Notes: generated from the letters alone by a model not told the origin. A stretch of 64,000 nt of DNA from JANQMY01 sp965227095 (GCA_965227095.1 CBDDFL010000001.1:744001-808000); one strand, 5' to 3'; positions 1 to 9,018 are shown, counted from the stretch's first letter. Numbers and translations are program-made.

Positions 1-341
1 ACGCCCACTCTCTCTATGTGATGCGCCGCCATGGTGACCTGAAGGATCTTTTCGGTGAAGCGCCTGCCGCGCTGACAGCGGCGCGCGATTATTTTCAGCG
101 CTTGGCAGATGCCATGGTGCCGAAGTTACCGGCAGACGGGTTCCTCTTGTCCGATAAAATTTCCGTGCCGGATATCTTGCTGACGAGCTGTTTAGATTGG
201 GCGGTCATCTATCAGGTGCCCGTCCCCGAGGCCTATCGCGCCTACAAAGCCCGCATCGCCGCGCGGCCTGCCTATCAAAAAGCGTTCGATTTCAATTTCG
301 AAGGCTTGGGCGTTACATACAAAGACCTGCCAAGCATTTAG
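1..341 (+). CDS. Glutathione S-transferase, C-terminal part (cut by window edge)
   Basis: The reading frame is open to base 1 without a start, so the gene begins outside the window and only about 113 C-terminal residues are seen. The visible part is helical and has the GST C-domain pattern: a hydrophobic helix followed by 'ISVPDILLTSCLDWA', equivalent to the 'S-x-AD' N-capping segment of GST alpha-6, then 'YRAYKARIAARPAYQKAF', the usual end of this family. A GTG at 18 is in frame but has no upstream space to judge. The next gene starts 12 bases after the stop, so the two are probably co-transcribed. Substrate unknown. Confidence 0.75.
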   Translation, partial: AHSLYVMRRHGDLKDLFGEAPAALTAARDYFQRLADAMVPKLPADGFLLSDKISVPDILLTSCLDWAVIYQVPVPEAYRAYKARIAARPAYQKAFDFNFEGLGVTYKDLPSI

Positions 342-352
342 GGAGACGCATT

Positions 353-1540
353 ATGCCGGGTGCATTTGACGGTATACGGATCATTGATCTGACAACGATG
401 GTGTCGGGCCCCATGGGCTGTATGATCTTGGCGGACCAGGGCGCCGAGGTGATTAAGGTCGAAAGCCATATGGGTGACCAAATGCGCTATTTGGGGCCGC
501 GCCATAACGGCATGACGGGCGGTTTCTTTTCGTGCAACCGCGGTAAAAAATCGATCTCGCTCGATTTGAAATCGGACGACGGCAAACAGATCCTGAAAGA
601 CCTGATTAAAACCGCTGATGCCATTGTTCAGAATTTTCGGCCTGGCGCGATGGAGCGGATGGGCTTCGGGGAAGAAGCCGTGCGCGCCCTAAAGCCGGAT
701 ATCTTGTACGTGTCGATTAGCGGATTTGGCGAATCAGGCCCCTATGCACATAAGCGCGTTTACGACCCCGTGATCCAGGCACTCACCGGTGCAACGGATG
801 TACAGGCAGACCGCAAAACCAACCGCCCTCAAATGTTCCAGGTCATCATTGCGGATAAGGTCACGTCGCTCACGGCGGCCCAAGCCATTTCCGCAGGTTT
901 GTTTGCGAAAGAGCGCACCGGCAAAGGGCAACATGTACGTTTGTCCATGCTCGATTCCCTGGTGGCATTCTTCTGGCCCGAGCAGATGGCCACGTTGAAT
1001 TTCGTCGGAAAAGAAGCCGACCCCGCAACATTCCGCAGTGGCATGGACCTGATCTACGAAACGCAAGATGGTTACATCACCGCCGGGGCAATCTCTGACA
1101 AGGAATGGCGCGGCATGTGTACGGTTCTGAAAAAACCGGAATGGATTGAAGACCCCCGGTTTGCGGAAGCGGGCGAGCGCATGAAAAACGCCAGCATACG
1201 GAAGGAACTCACCGCGGTTGAAATCGCCAAATGGAAAACGGACGATATTCTGAAGCGCTTGGATGAAGAAGATGTGCCAAGCGCGCCGTTGTTGCGCCGT
1301 GCGGATTTGATTGAGGACGAACAGTGTAAAGCCAATGAGCTTTTCATCATTGACGAATACGGCAAGTTGGGCCCTGTGCGTCAGCCGCGGCCCGCAGCGC
1401 GTTTTGGGGAAACCCCTGCCGGTATTCAATCTGCAGCGCCGTTTCTCGGTGAACACAATGAAGAAATTTTGTCTGAGCTTGGATACAGCGCAGATCAGAT
1501 TGGATCCCTGAAAGACAGTAAAGTCTTGAACCAAGTCTAA
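353..1540 (+). CDS. CaiB/BaiF family III CoA-transferase
   Basis: This 395-residue protein belongs to the formyl-CoA transferase/CaiB family, which moves CoA between carboxylic acids through an aspartyl-CoA anhydride. The start 'FDGIRIIDLTTMVSGPMGCMILADQGAEVIKVE' pattern (residues 5-37) is the family's N-terminal Rossmann signature. Asp168, in 'IIADKVTSL', aligns with the catalytic Asp169 of formyl-CoA transferase. I chose ATG 353 because family homology begins there and GGGAGA precedes it; the open frame runs further upstream into the GST gene. Its TAA stop overlaps the stop of the convergent carbamoyltransferase by four bases. The acyl substrate cannot be told; a second member lies at 9053. 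Confidence 0.92.
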   Translation: MPGAFDGIRIIDLTTMVSGPMGCMILADQGAEVIKVESHMGDQMRYLGPRHNGMTGGFFSCNRGKKSISLDLKSDDGKQILKDLIKTADAIVQNFRPGAMERMGFGEEAVRALKPDILYVSISGFGESGPYAHKRVYDPVIQALTGATDVQADRKTNRPQMFQVIIADKVTSLTAAQAISAGLFAKERTGKGQHVRLSMLDSLVAFFWPEQMATLNFVGKEADPATFRSGMDLIYETQDGYITAGAISDKEWRGMCTVLKKPEWIEDPRFAEAGERMKNASIRKELTAVEIAKWKTDDILKRLDEEDVPSAPLLRRADLIEDEQCKANELFIIDEYGKLGPVRQPRPAARFGETPAGIQSAAPFLGEHNEEILSELGYSADQIGSLKDSKVLNQV

Positions 1541-3261
1541 ACGGTGTTTTGAGTCCTCCGGTAAACGGCTTCTTGCGTCACGACAAAATCCACCCGATCA
1601 GTTGTCAGGGCGGTTTGGCATTCCTCAGGCGTATTAATTATGGGCTCTTCATGGGCATTGAAACTGGTGTTGATAAGCACCGGCAGCCCAGTTTGACGTT
1701 TGAATTCCGTCAATATGTTTGCATAGAGGGGATTATCCTGCCGATCGATGATTTGGGGACGAGCTGTGCCGTCTATGTGTGTAACGGCGGGAATTTTTTC
1801 ATGCCATTCCGGATGCACAGACGTTGTGATGGTCATAAATCGGCTGGCATATTGGTTGGCGGATGAGATGTCGAAGACCGTTTTCGCATCTTCTTCAAGA
1901 ACATAAGGTGCAAACGGCATAAACTCAGTACGCTGAAGGCGCTGGTTCAGCGTGTCGTTGATGGTTTTGTCGGCGGGTGACGCTATAATCGACCGCGCGC
2001 CAAGGGCGCGGGGTCCAAACTCCATGCGTCCCTCATAAATGGCGCCGGCGAGCCCATCATCCATGAGCTGTGCAGCTTTTTCGACTGGGTTTCCGGGCAG
2101 GCGCGTGATGCCTTGGTCAGCGGATAAGACTTGGTCGATACGGTCGTTGTGGTTCCGGCCAAAATAGACATTCGAAAGGCGTCGCCTTTGGGATAACCAT
2201 TTTTCGGCGCCATCTCGGTCGAACAGAAATTCGAGTGCCCCCCCGAATGTTAAGCCTTCATCGCCCATGCCGGGGAAAATGAAAATTTCCTCAGTATTTG
2301 TCTGCTCACAGAGTAATCTGTTGAGGCGTACATTTGCGAAAACGCCTCCCGCCAAGCCGATATGTTTTACGTTGTGATTATCGAGAAGCGTCGAAACCGA
2401 CTGGAAGATGTTGTCTTCAAGAACCTTCTGAACGGATGCCGCCACGTCCGCCGGTTTTTGTTCGGCGGCAAGCGTGTGCACAAATTCCCGCATTTCGGCA
2501 AAGTGGCCAAAGTCAGTAGAGATTTTGCCGCTGTCGTCAACCTGGAACCTTTTTTGTAGATCGGCTGCTAGCACAGGCTCCCCAAAAGCAGCAAGGCCCG
2601 TGAGCTTTCCTTCGTGACGATTGGGGCGGTACCCTAGCGCTTCTGTGGCATAAGCATAGCAAAGGCCCAAGCTGTCAATGCGGCGGGTGCGGCGCGTGTC
2701 TTCTTCGCCACCAAAGAGGGTTTGAAGCTGTCCCTCTTGGAGAATACGGTGGCTGTAGTGAACATTGTCGCCGCAGCCATCGGCGGTATAGATCAACGCA
2801 TCGTCCCAGTCCGTATAGAACAGAGCGGACAGGGCGTGCGCCAAATGATGGTTCGAAAATACAACCCGGCAATCTGGGCGGAACCTTTCCTCTGTCAGAA
2901 AGGCGGGCACGTTGAAAATGTCTGCTGCTGTCTCCGCTCCGCGGCGGTTCATTTCTCCCCATAGGTCTTTAAGTTTCTCGTCGCCCACCCAGCGCCGGAA
3001 GCCATACTCCAGCCGCTTCAGAGCGGGGTATTCGAAGTATCTTGTTGGATAGGAGGCGCGGGAAAGAACAACCACATCGACGTCGTGTCTGGTGATGCCA
3101 GCGATTCTAAGCACTTCGTCAATGCATAAACTGGGAACGCCGCCCTTATTCTGTTTTTTGCGGGTAAGCCGTTCCAACTGAACGGCTGCAATCGCGTCGT
3201 AGTCGTCAAACAATGCCGCTGCCGCATCGTGAAACCCGGTGCCCAGTGATAGAATAAACAT
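1537..3261 (-). CDS. Carbamoyltransferase, NodU/CmcH/TobZ family
   Basis: This 574-residue enzyme is predicted to transfer a carbamoyl group from carbamoyl phosphate, via carbamoyl-adenylate, to a hydroxyl of a sugar or secondary metabolite. The N-terminal Kae1-like domain starts 'MFILSLGTGFHDAAAAL' (His11-Asp12) and has the metal-binding 'NHHLAHA' (His138, His139, His142) and 'TADGCGDN' (Asp161). The C-terminal domain has 'GLPVLINTSFNAHEEPI', typical of the family. The frame extends 19 codons upstream, but ATG 3261 matches the family's normal N-terminus. No glycosyltransferase, antibiotic or Nod-factor genes lie nearby, so the acceptor is unknown. It is a stand-alone member tail-to-tail with the CoA-transferase. 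Confidence 0.88.
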   Translation of the reverse strand: MFILSLGTGFHDAAAALFDDYDAIAAVQLERLTRKKQNKGGVPSLCIDEVLRIAGITRHDVDVVVLSRASYPTRYFEYPALKRLEYGFRRWVGDEKLKDLWGEMNRRGAETAADIFNVPAFLTEERFRPDCRVVFSNHHLAHALSALFYTDWDDALIYTADGCGDNVHYSHRILQEGQLQTLFGGEEDTRRTRRIDSLGLCYAYATEALGYRPNRHEGKLTGLAAFGEPVLAADLQKRFQVDDSGKISTDFGHFAEMREFVHTLAAEQKPADVAASVQKVLEDNIFQSVSTLLDNHNVKHIGLAGGVFANVRLNRLLCEQTNTEEIFIFPGMGDEGLTFGGALEFLFDRDGAEKWLSQRRRLSNVYFGRNHNDRIDQVLSADQGITRLPGNPVEKAAQLMDDGLAGAIYEGRMEFGPRALGARSIIASPADKTINDTLNQRLQRTEFMPFAPYVLEEDAKTVFDISSANQYASRFMTITTSVHPEWHEKIPAVTHIDGTARPQIIDRQDNPLYANILTEFKRQTGLPVLINTSFNAHEEPIINTPEECQTALTTDRVDFVVTQEAVYRRTQNTV

Positions 3262-3413
3262 GAAGTGAACGGACCCAACTAGATAGCAGATCCCGCTGAT
3301 TAGCATAGCTGCCGCCATCAGGCCAATCGGGTGGTCTTAGTCATAAGAGAGATGGCGTGCGTGCAAATCCGTTGCTTGGTGGCGCCTCCGGCTGCGCGTG
3401 GCCAGCTTGACTT

Positions 3414-5960
3414 CTAACCGCCCCTGAAGAATCCAACTGCGTCCTTGAGGCGATCTGCTTCCTGACGTGCGGTCATAGACGCCGCACTTGATTCCTCGGC
3501 CATGGCGGCGTTTTGTTGGGTCACTTTGTCAAGCTGCAACACTGATTGATTGACTTCGTCAATGCCGATGGCCTGTTCGTGGCTGGCCTCGGCAATTAAT
3601 CGGATGTTACCAGACATGCTTTCGATCGACGCGACAATGTCGGCTAGAGACTCGCCGGTGCGGTTGACCAGTTCGACGCCGGACCGGATTTGTTCGTCCG
3701 AGTTAGAAATCAGATCGCCAATCTCTTGTGAAGCTTCCGCGGTTTTCTGAGCGAGTGCGCGAACTTCCGTGGCTACCACGGCAAATCCCTTCCCGGACTC
3801 GCCGGCGCGGGCAGCCTCGACGGCTGCATTCAGCGCTAAAAGATTCGTTTGGAAGGCAATGTCTTGAATGACCGACACAATGTTATTGATTTTGCTGGAA
3901 GCCGCCTCAATCGATTGCATGGCGCGCACTGCATTGTTGGTGACTTCACTGCCTTTTTGGGCAATGGTCTGAGTGTCGTCTGCAAGCCGCCTTGTTTCTT
4001 GTGCACTCTCCGCATTCTTTTTCACCGTCGTCGATAACTCTTCCATTGCGGCGGCTGTTTGCTCGAGAGATGTTGCTTGTTGTTCCGTCCGGCCGCGCAG
4101 GTCATCCGAGCTTGAGGCAATTTCCTGCGTGGTTGTGAACAGCGTGTTGCTGACATCGCTAATTTGGCCCGTGATAGAGGATAAACGGTCCGCCATTTGA
4201 TTGGCCGCGTGTTGCAGCTTTTGGAAGGTACCTTCATAGTCCCCCTCCACGCGTTGGGAAAGGTCGCCATTGGCCATCGCTGTCATGACGCGGACATTTT
4301 CCGACAGTCCGCGATCTACGTTTGTTGCCAAGCGATTCATCCCTTGGGTGAGTTTGAGGATGAATCCGTGCTTGTCGTCTTCATTGAGACGCATGCCAAA
4401 GTCTCCGTTCGCGGCTGCCGCCACAAGCATCTCGATTTCTTGTTCGGTTGAGATCATTTGGGTTCGGTCGCGCCATTCCACCACCGTTCCCAGGCGATCG
4501 CCGTCTTCGTTGAAGGCGGGGCTTGCGTTGAGGTCGATCGTAACGCCTCCTTCTTGAAGTTTGGCATTAGTGTTGCCCGATAATGAATCGAGGGCAGCGG
4601 CCTTCAGCTCGGAGCAATTGTGCAAAGTGCTGAAGTTCTGATTTAGAAGGTTCGTGGATTTAAAGGCCGGAAAGTGATCCGAAAGGGAATGGCGAATGGT
4701 GTCCACTAACTTCTCGAGCGCCGCATTGAGATAAATGACAGTGCCGTTCCGATCCAGCAGCATGATTGCAATTGGGGAGTTTTGCAGAGCGGCTTGCGCG
4801 CGCGCGGATTTCGTTCCCATTTCGCGGACTTGCACCAGCGACCGTGCCATGTCGCCGATTTCATCTCGTGCGCGCAAATTTGGAATTTCGACATTCTCCG
4901 CACCCCGAGCCAGACCTCCGATGGCGTTGGACATACGCTTGATCGGGGTCGTGATGCTGCGTCCCACCAACAATGCCAGAATGGCAACCAAGCCCAATAT
5001 CCCCAATGTGGAATTGTAGAGAGATTGCAGATTGGCTTTGGCGATTTCTTCTTTCTGTAAGGTCAAGTTCAGCAAATCGTTGGCCGTTAGGTCTTCAACC
5101 TCTTTCAGCCGGTCGATCTTTTTGGTGATTTGCTGAAACCAAAAAGTGCCCTTGATGTTCCCTGTCGTGCCTGTTGTCGGACTGGCAAGGGCAATATCCC
5201 TTAAGCGCTGAACCTCCTTTGCCTCTGGTCCATCGAGAACATCATTAAGGCGGGCCGTCGCGTCGGGGCCGCCGAGTAGCTTGAAATTCTCGAAATAGGT
5301 GTTTTGGCGGCCGATCAGCGACACGAAGCGTTGATACACTGTTGGATTAAAAGTGCCCGCGCCGAAGCCCGCCGCCCCCATGGCCCGTTCCAAACCAGCG
5401 CGTTCTTTGCCTTCCAGAAAATTAAGATAGGCGACTGTTGCATTAGACACGTCAGGGTCAGACGTGACCGTTGGAAGGGCAGCGACAATGTCGAGAAGTG
5501 CGCTGATAGTGCCCGTATAATATCCGGCCATTTGGGGGACCGTGAGGGCGAGCCGGTTGACCTGCGCACGCTTTTCCGACAGCTCCTCCATGGCCGTGAG
5601 CGCACGGTCAATCCGCTCAAGGATCACTTGATCGGTTGTGGTTGCGCGAAAATAGTCAATTTCTTTGGAGAGATCCGACCTTCTTTCGTCTAAAAGCGTC
5701 CGTATGCCAATTATATCGGATGCGAAATTGACACCGCCACTGGCGATGAAGCCAGCAGACATGCCGCGTTCTTTCTGCATTTCATGGACAACGGCGCTAA
5801 CCTTGATCCCCAGAAGGGCGAGGTGTTCGATCTTGATCGTTTCTTCCACAGCGATTTGATTGGTGCGGATGTTTGAATAAGCAAGCCATCCGGCGGCCAG
5901 GGTTGGCACCAAGAGCATGACGAACAAGCGAACGGAAATTTTTAATTGCGACAGGATCAT
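3414..5960 (-). CDS. Methyl-accepting chemotaxis protein with NIT-type sensor, HAMP and PAS
   Basis: An 848-residue membrane chemoreceptor. TM1 is at about residues 9-27; a periplasmic nitrate/nitrite-sensing-like (NIT) domain follows, with the characteristic 'EMQKERGMSAGF' near its start. TM2 is at about 315-337, then HAMP ('PIKRMSNAIGGLARG'), a PAS-like segment ('ALQNSPIAIMLLDRNGTVIYLN'), a second HAMP-like linker and the signalling domain with the conserved hairpin tip 'QDIAFQTNLLALNAAVEAAR'. It ends 'GFFRGG' without a CheR-tethering pentapeptide. ATG 5960 is preferred over an in-frame TTG at 6014 because TM1 begins directly after it. No che genes are in the window, so it is an orphan receptor. 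The ligand is unproven. Confidence 0.93.
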   Translation of the reverse strand: MILSQLKISVRLFVMLLVPTLAAGWLAYSNIRTNQIAVEETIKIEHLALLGIKVSAVVHEMQKERGMSAGFIASGGVNFASDIIGIRTLLDERRSDLSKEIDYFRATTTDQVILERIDRALTAMEELSEKRAQVNRLALTVPQMAGYYTGTISALLDIVAALPTVTSDPDVSNATVAYLNFLEGKERAGLERAMGAAGFGAGTFNPTVYQRFVSLIGRQNTYFENFKLLGGPDATARLNDVLDGPEAKEVQRLRDIALASPTTGTTGNIKGTFWFQQITKKIDRLKEVEDLTANDLLNLTLQKEEIAKANLQSLYNSTLGILGLVAILALLVGRSITTPIKRMSNAIGGLARGAENVEIPNLRARDEIGDMARSLVQVREMGTKSARAQAALQNSPIAIMLLDRNGTVIYLNAALEKLVDTIRHSLSDHFPAFKSTNLLNQNFSTLHNCSELKAAALDSLSGNTNAKLQEGGVTIDLNASPAFNEDGDRLGTVVEWRDRTQMISTEQEIEMLVAAAANGDFGMRLNEDDKHGFILKLTQGMNRLATNVDRGLSENVRVMTAMANGDLSQRVEGDYEGTFQKLQHAANQMADRLSSITGQISDVSNTLFTTTQEIASSSDDLRGRTEQQATSLEQTAAAMEELSTTVKKNAESAQETRRLADDTQTIAQKGSEVTNNAVRAMQSIEAASSKINNIVSVIQDIAFQTNLLALNAAVEAARAGESGKGFAVVATEVRALAQKTAEASQEIGDLISNSDEQIRSGVELVNRTGESLADIVASIESMSGNIRLIAEASHEQAIGIDEVNQSVLQLDKVTQQNAAMAEESSAASMTARQEADRLKDAVGFFRGG

Positions 5961-6090
5961 CGAACCTGGATACCCCCAAAATTGATGCCGGTCCGAGGAT
6001 GCGGACGTTTTCAAAGTTCGCGCATTATTGTTATAGCGAGTAAAATTAACGTAAAATCAATGGGTTGAAGAGGATCGAAGGGGTTGCTAC

Positions 6091-7350
6091 CTAAAGTTTT
6101 GCCTGGGCCTGTAGCCAAAACTTCCGACGGTCTGTCGCAAACCCGTCGGCATCGTAATCCGCATATTTGGCAAGAAGTGTGATGTGATCCAAGAAGCTTA
6201 CTGCGGCGACGATATCTAGTTCTGATCCGTAATCCAGATCGCCCTCTTCAGACTTAAAGTCATGATAAACCGCTTTCAGCATCACCTTGTCGAACGGGCC
6301 GACCTTTTTTTCCACATAGGCGATGGACCCCTGAAGGTCCTTGATGCCGGTGTTGGGCGTCGTGAGAAAGACGTCCGCAAAGCCTTGAAACGCATGCAGG
6401 GTGGCATAAGGCGTTTGGAAGGCGGATGTGCCGTCACCACCCAACACTTCATATCCAACCTTGCCGGTGAGGGCTTTGTATTTGGCGCCCGCCTCTAAGA
6501 AGTAGTAGTTGACACTATAGGTCGCCGGATTGTCTTCGTAGTCCTGCTGATGGGCGTATTCCGCTGTATACAGAAGGTTTATAGTGTCTAAAGGATGCGA
6601 GCCTTTAAAGCGGAAGCCGTAGCTCGCGCTTGACAGTCCTAGGGTTTCGTTGATGTCGACGAGATAGGCGTATCCTGTAAGGGCGCCAAACGGAAAGCCA
6701 GAATAGGTAAGGTTGAGGGCGTGGCTGTCGCCGGTAAATTCGCCAACGGCGCTTTTATTGCCGAAGATCCGTTGGGCTTGGCCAATATAGGCGTAAGTGG
6801 CTGTCAAGTTTTCCAAACTGGTATTGTCTAGACGGACCGCATCAAATGTTTGTTCGTTTTGCCGCCACCCTACATTTCCGATGAAACGCGCATTGTCCAA
6901 AATGATCCTTTGGCGTCCTCCGGTCAGAACTGTATCCGGGATGCCGGAATAGGTAATCTGCGCCCGGTTCAATTCCGTGCCGTTCGGGTCTGCTACGACC
7001 GGAATGGAGGTGTTGCCATTTACGGTGCTGTTGAAATCTTCGTCGCCGATCGCCGTGATATTTTCAACTTCCGCCAACAGTTTGATGTTGTGGAAGGCTG
7101 CGGTTTCATACCCCAAACGCGTGCGCAGTGTTAGGGCGTTTGCGTTGTTGGCAACCCCTGCTTGGTCCACATGCTCGTAACGTAGGCGCACATCGGCAAG
7201 CGGCGTGCCATTCGCAATGGCATCCACGATGGTATTTGACGAGGCGGCTTCTTCGGCGGAACCGTCAGTATTGAGCAATCCGATGATGATCCCGGTGCTG
7301 AAGACCGCGATCATGAAGCGTTGAATCAGTCGTGCGATGTTGGCAAGCAT
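6091..7350 (-). CDS. Outer-membrane beta-barrel porin (alginate-export/OprD-like)
   Basis: A 419-residue exported protein. Residues 1-32 form a signal peptide (basic 'RLIQRF', hydrophobic core 'MIAVFSTGIIIGLL', cleavage near 'GSAEE'). The rest alternates short amphipathic strands with turns ('LADVRLRYEHVDQAG', 'LTLRTRLGYETA', 'TAEYAHQQDYEDN'), consistent with a barrel of about 16-18 strands ending 'RKFWLQAQAKL'. The pattern resembles alginate_exp-type porins, but substrate assignment would be guesswork. The start has a clear GGGGGAG ribosome-binding site, which overlaps one arm of an inverted repeat at 7360-7403. It lies downstream of the phytanoyl-CoA dioxygenase gene and upstream of the chemoreceptor, all on the same strand. 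Confidence 0.75.
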   Translation of the reverse strand: MLANIARLIQRFMIAVFSTGIIIGLLNTDGSAEEAASSNTIVDAIANGTPLADVRLRYEHVDQAGVANNANALTLRTRLGYETAAFHNIKLLAEVENITAIGDEDFNSTVNGNTSIPVVADPNGTELNRAQITYSGIPDTVLTGGRQRIILDNARFIGNVGWRQNEQTFDAVRLDNTSLENLTATYAYIGQAQRIFGNKSAVGEFTGDSHALNLTYSGFPFGALTGYAYLVDINETLGLSSASYGFRFKGSHPLDTINLLYTAEYAHQQDYEDNPATYSVNYYFLEAGAKYKALTGKVGYEVLGGDGTSAFQTPYATLHAFQGFADVFLTTPNTGIKDLQGSIAYVEKKVGPFDKVMLKAVYHDFKSEEGDLDYGSELDIVAAVSFLDHITLLAKYADYDADGFATDRRKFWLQAQAKL

Positions 7351-7359
7351 GTTCTCCCC

Positions 7360-7403
7360 CCAATGTCCCTATATTGTGCTTTTGGCGCCTATTGGGACAT
7401 TGG
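7360..7403. repeat. Perfect 10-bp inverted repeat ahead of the porin gene
   Basis: CCAATGTCCC (7360-7369) and its exact complement GGGACATTGG (7394-7403) are separated by 24 bases. On the minus strand the distal arm runs directly into the GGGGGAGAAC ribosome-binding region of the porin start at 7350. It could be a regulator-binding site with widely spaced halves, or an mRNA hairpin limiting porin translation. It lacks a following U-run, so it is not a typical intrinsic terminator. Confidence 0.5.
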
Positions 7404-7418
7404 AGGTTCAAAAAACAG

Positions 7419-8327
7419 TTAACCGGCGGCGTCGTTGGTGTCGAAGAGCTCGTTTTCGCCGGCCGCCGCGATAGAAGCGTTCACCCCCTCGCGAGGGCCG
7501 CGCCCAAGCGCAAACTCCGGCGGTGCTATTTCCACGCCTTCCCCAGGGGCACCCGGAGAAGTGTAATATCCCAAGGCATAACTGCCCATGGTGTAGCCGA
7601 TCAGTTCCTGGAGGGCTGGGTCTAGGTTTTTCGCAATTTCCGGAGGGCAGGAAAGGTATTGGTTTTCCTCCTGGCGCAACCAGCCCAGGGAATAGGTGAT
7701 GTTCAAGCCCCAACGATCCATGGTGGACGCGTTTTCACCGCCGCCGTGAATGACCGATCCTGAATAAATCAGTACAGAACCTTTTGGCATTTCTGCATAG
7801 GTGATTTCATCGTCGGTGGCTTCACGCCCCTCTTCCCAATGGGGGCTGCCGGGTACAACCTGGGTCGCGCCGTTTTCTTTCGTGAAGTCCGTCAGAGCCC
7901 AAATGGTGTTGAGCTGGGGTTCCACTTGCTTGACATAGCCGCCCCAAGCAAGACGGTCGCGATGTAGGTATTGTTTTTTCTGACCCGGCTGTATGCGGAT
8001 GATTTGGGTCAGGTGCAGCTGATACCGCTCGCAATACGGTTCCAAAAAAGTATCGCAACTGCCCAATACCGTTTTGTTGAGAATAAGGTCACGGCATTGC
8101 GGGGAACGGGCAACCAGCGCGCCGGTACGCGTTGTTTTGAAGCCGGTAAAGGCATCCCGGCCTTGCGGTGTGGCGTCCACATAAGGCTGGCATTCCGCCA
8201 CCACGGCATCGGCTTTTTCGTCACTGATCAGGTTTTTCACAATGACGGCGCCATCGCGGATGACGATTTCCTTCACCTGTTCCGGTGTGGCATCTGGTTC
8301 AAGAGAAACGAGCGGTTGGGCTGGCAT
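7419..8327 (-). CDS. Phytanoyl-CoA dioxygenase (PhyH) family protein
   Basis: A 302-residue Fe(II)/2-oxoglutarate-dependent oxygenase of the PhyH family, which hydroxylates carbon 2 of acyl-CoAs or other small acids. The double-stranded beta-helix carries the iron triad His122 and Asp124 ('YLHRDRLAWGG') and His194 ('SVIHGGGENAS'). Arg205 is a likely 2-oxoglutarate ligand. ATG 8327 is preceded by AAGGATATTGCC, a good ribosome-binding site, and matches the family start; the longer frame overlaps the TetR gene. It starts 13 bases after that TetR gene, so the two probably form one transcript. Its neighbourhood with two CoA-transferases suggests an acyl-CoA substrate, which is inference. Confidence 0.88.
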   Translation of the reverse strand: MPAQPLVSLEPDATPEQVKEIVIRDGAVIVKNLISDEKADAVVAECQPYVDATPQGRDAFTGFKTTRTGALVARSPQCRDLILNKTVLGSCDTFLEPYCERYQLHLTQIIRIQPGQKKQYLHRDRLAWGGYVKQVEPQLNTIWALTDFTKENGATQVVPGSPHWEEGREATDDEITYAEMPKGSVLIYSGSVIHGGGENASTMDRWGLNITYSLGWLRQEENQYLSCPPEIAKNLDPALQELIGYTMGSYALGYYTSPGAPGEGVEIAPPEFALGRGPREGVNASIAAAGENELFDTNDAAG

Positions 8328-8340
8328 GGCAATATCCTTC

Positions 8341-8940
8341 CTAAACGGGTGCGGGTGTTTTGTTTGGTGTGAATAGGGGGGCCAACAATGCGCGCAAATG
8401 TATTTTCTGGCGGTCCGGTGGCCAATGGTCCGGCTCAAGGGTCGCCCGCGTGCCGACGCCATCAAGGGCGGAAATCATTAGATCCGCACACATATCCGGC
8501 GGGTGGGGGAGATCTTTGCTGCCGGGAAAGCGGCGAATGCGGTCCGCCAATTGGCGGCGGAACCGATCGTAATGGCCGCGGTGGCGGTCCGCCAAGTCTT
8601 CGTCGCCAATGGCCCCACCCCAATAGGCAATCCAAACCCGCCAGTCCTTGCGCTGGAGGTCTGTAGTGGGCAGCAAATCGCAGAAGCTTTCCACCAGGTC
8701 GTGGGCAGTGTCTGCCGCCGGTCTCATAGTGTGTTCGATGGAATAGGCGACCTGGTCGAGGGCCGCGATCAGAACCGTTTTCTTGTCCCCAAGATAATGG
8801 GTCACCGTGCCCGTGGTGGCGCCGGCGGCTTTGCCCACATCCACCAAGCGCAATCCGTCCAACCCGCTGTTTTCAATGACGGAAATGGCGGCTTGAGCAA
8901 GTTCTTGGCGGCGGCGGTCATGGTCAACTATTTTTGGCAT
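8341..8940 (-). CDS. TetR family transcriptional regulator (BetI-like)
   Basis: About 199 residues. The N-terminal helix-turn-helix runs 'RRRQELAQAAISVIENSGLDGLRLVDVGKAAGATTGTVTHYLGDKKTVL', with the typical TetR recognition helix ending 'HYL/F'. The C-terminal two thirds form the helical ligand domain. ATG codons at 8940 and 8946 are both possible; the longer frame crosses the AT-rich intergenic region. It is followed by the PhyH gene and is divergent from the CoA-transferase at 9053, so it may regulate either or both. A well-spaced promoter (8948-8976) would make its mRNA nearly leaderless. Confidence 0.87.
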   Translation of the reverse strand: MPKIVDHDRRRQELAQAAISVIENSGLDGLRLVDVGKAAGATTGTVTHYLGDKKTVLIAALDQVAYSIEHTMRPAADTAHDLVESFCDLLPTTDLQRKDWRVWIAYWGGAIGDEDLADRHRGHYDRFRRQLADRIRRFPGSKDLPHPPDMCADLMISALDGVGTRATLEPDHWPPDRQKIHLRALLAPLFTPNKTPAPV

Positions 8941-8947
8941 AACCATG

Positions 8948-8976
8948 ATTATATAATAATATTTTGAAATACGCAA
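8948..8976 (-). promoter_or_regulatory. Putative sigma-70 promoter of the TetR-PhyH transcript
   Basis: On the minus strand TTGCGT (8971-8976) is followed after 17 bases by a perfect TATAAT (8948-8953). A start about seven bases downstream would fall at or within a base or two of the TetR ATG at 8940, implying a leaderless or near-leaderless message. The -10 box sits inside the palindrome ATTATATAAT (8948-8957), a possible autoregulatory site. Prediction by eye only. Confidence 0.5.
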
Positions 8977-8989
8977 ATGATTTGCCGCT

Positions 8990-9018
8990 TTGACCGCGCT
9001 GAACGGGCTGCTTATACA
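8990..9018 (+). promoter_or_regulatory. Putative sigma-70 promoter of the CoA-transferase operon
   Basis: TTGACC (8990-8995) and TATACA (9013-9018) are separated by exactly 17 bases on the plus strand. Transcription would begin near 9025, leaving a leader of about 28 bases with an AGGAA ribosome-binding site at 9040-9044 before ATG 9053. This is one of the best-spaced promoter matches seen in the window. Confidence 0.55.

Noticed and set aside
734..1534. 266-codon open frame on - opposite the first CoA-transferase
   Set aside because: Overlaps a gene with intact catalytic motif; no start signal.
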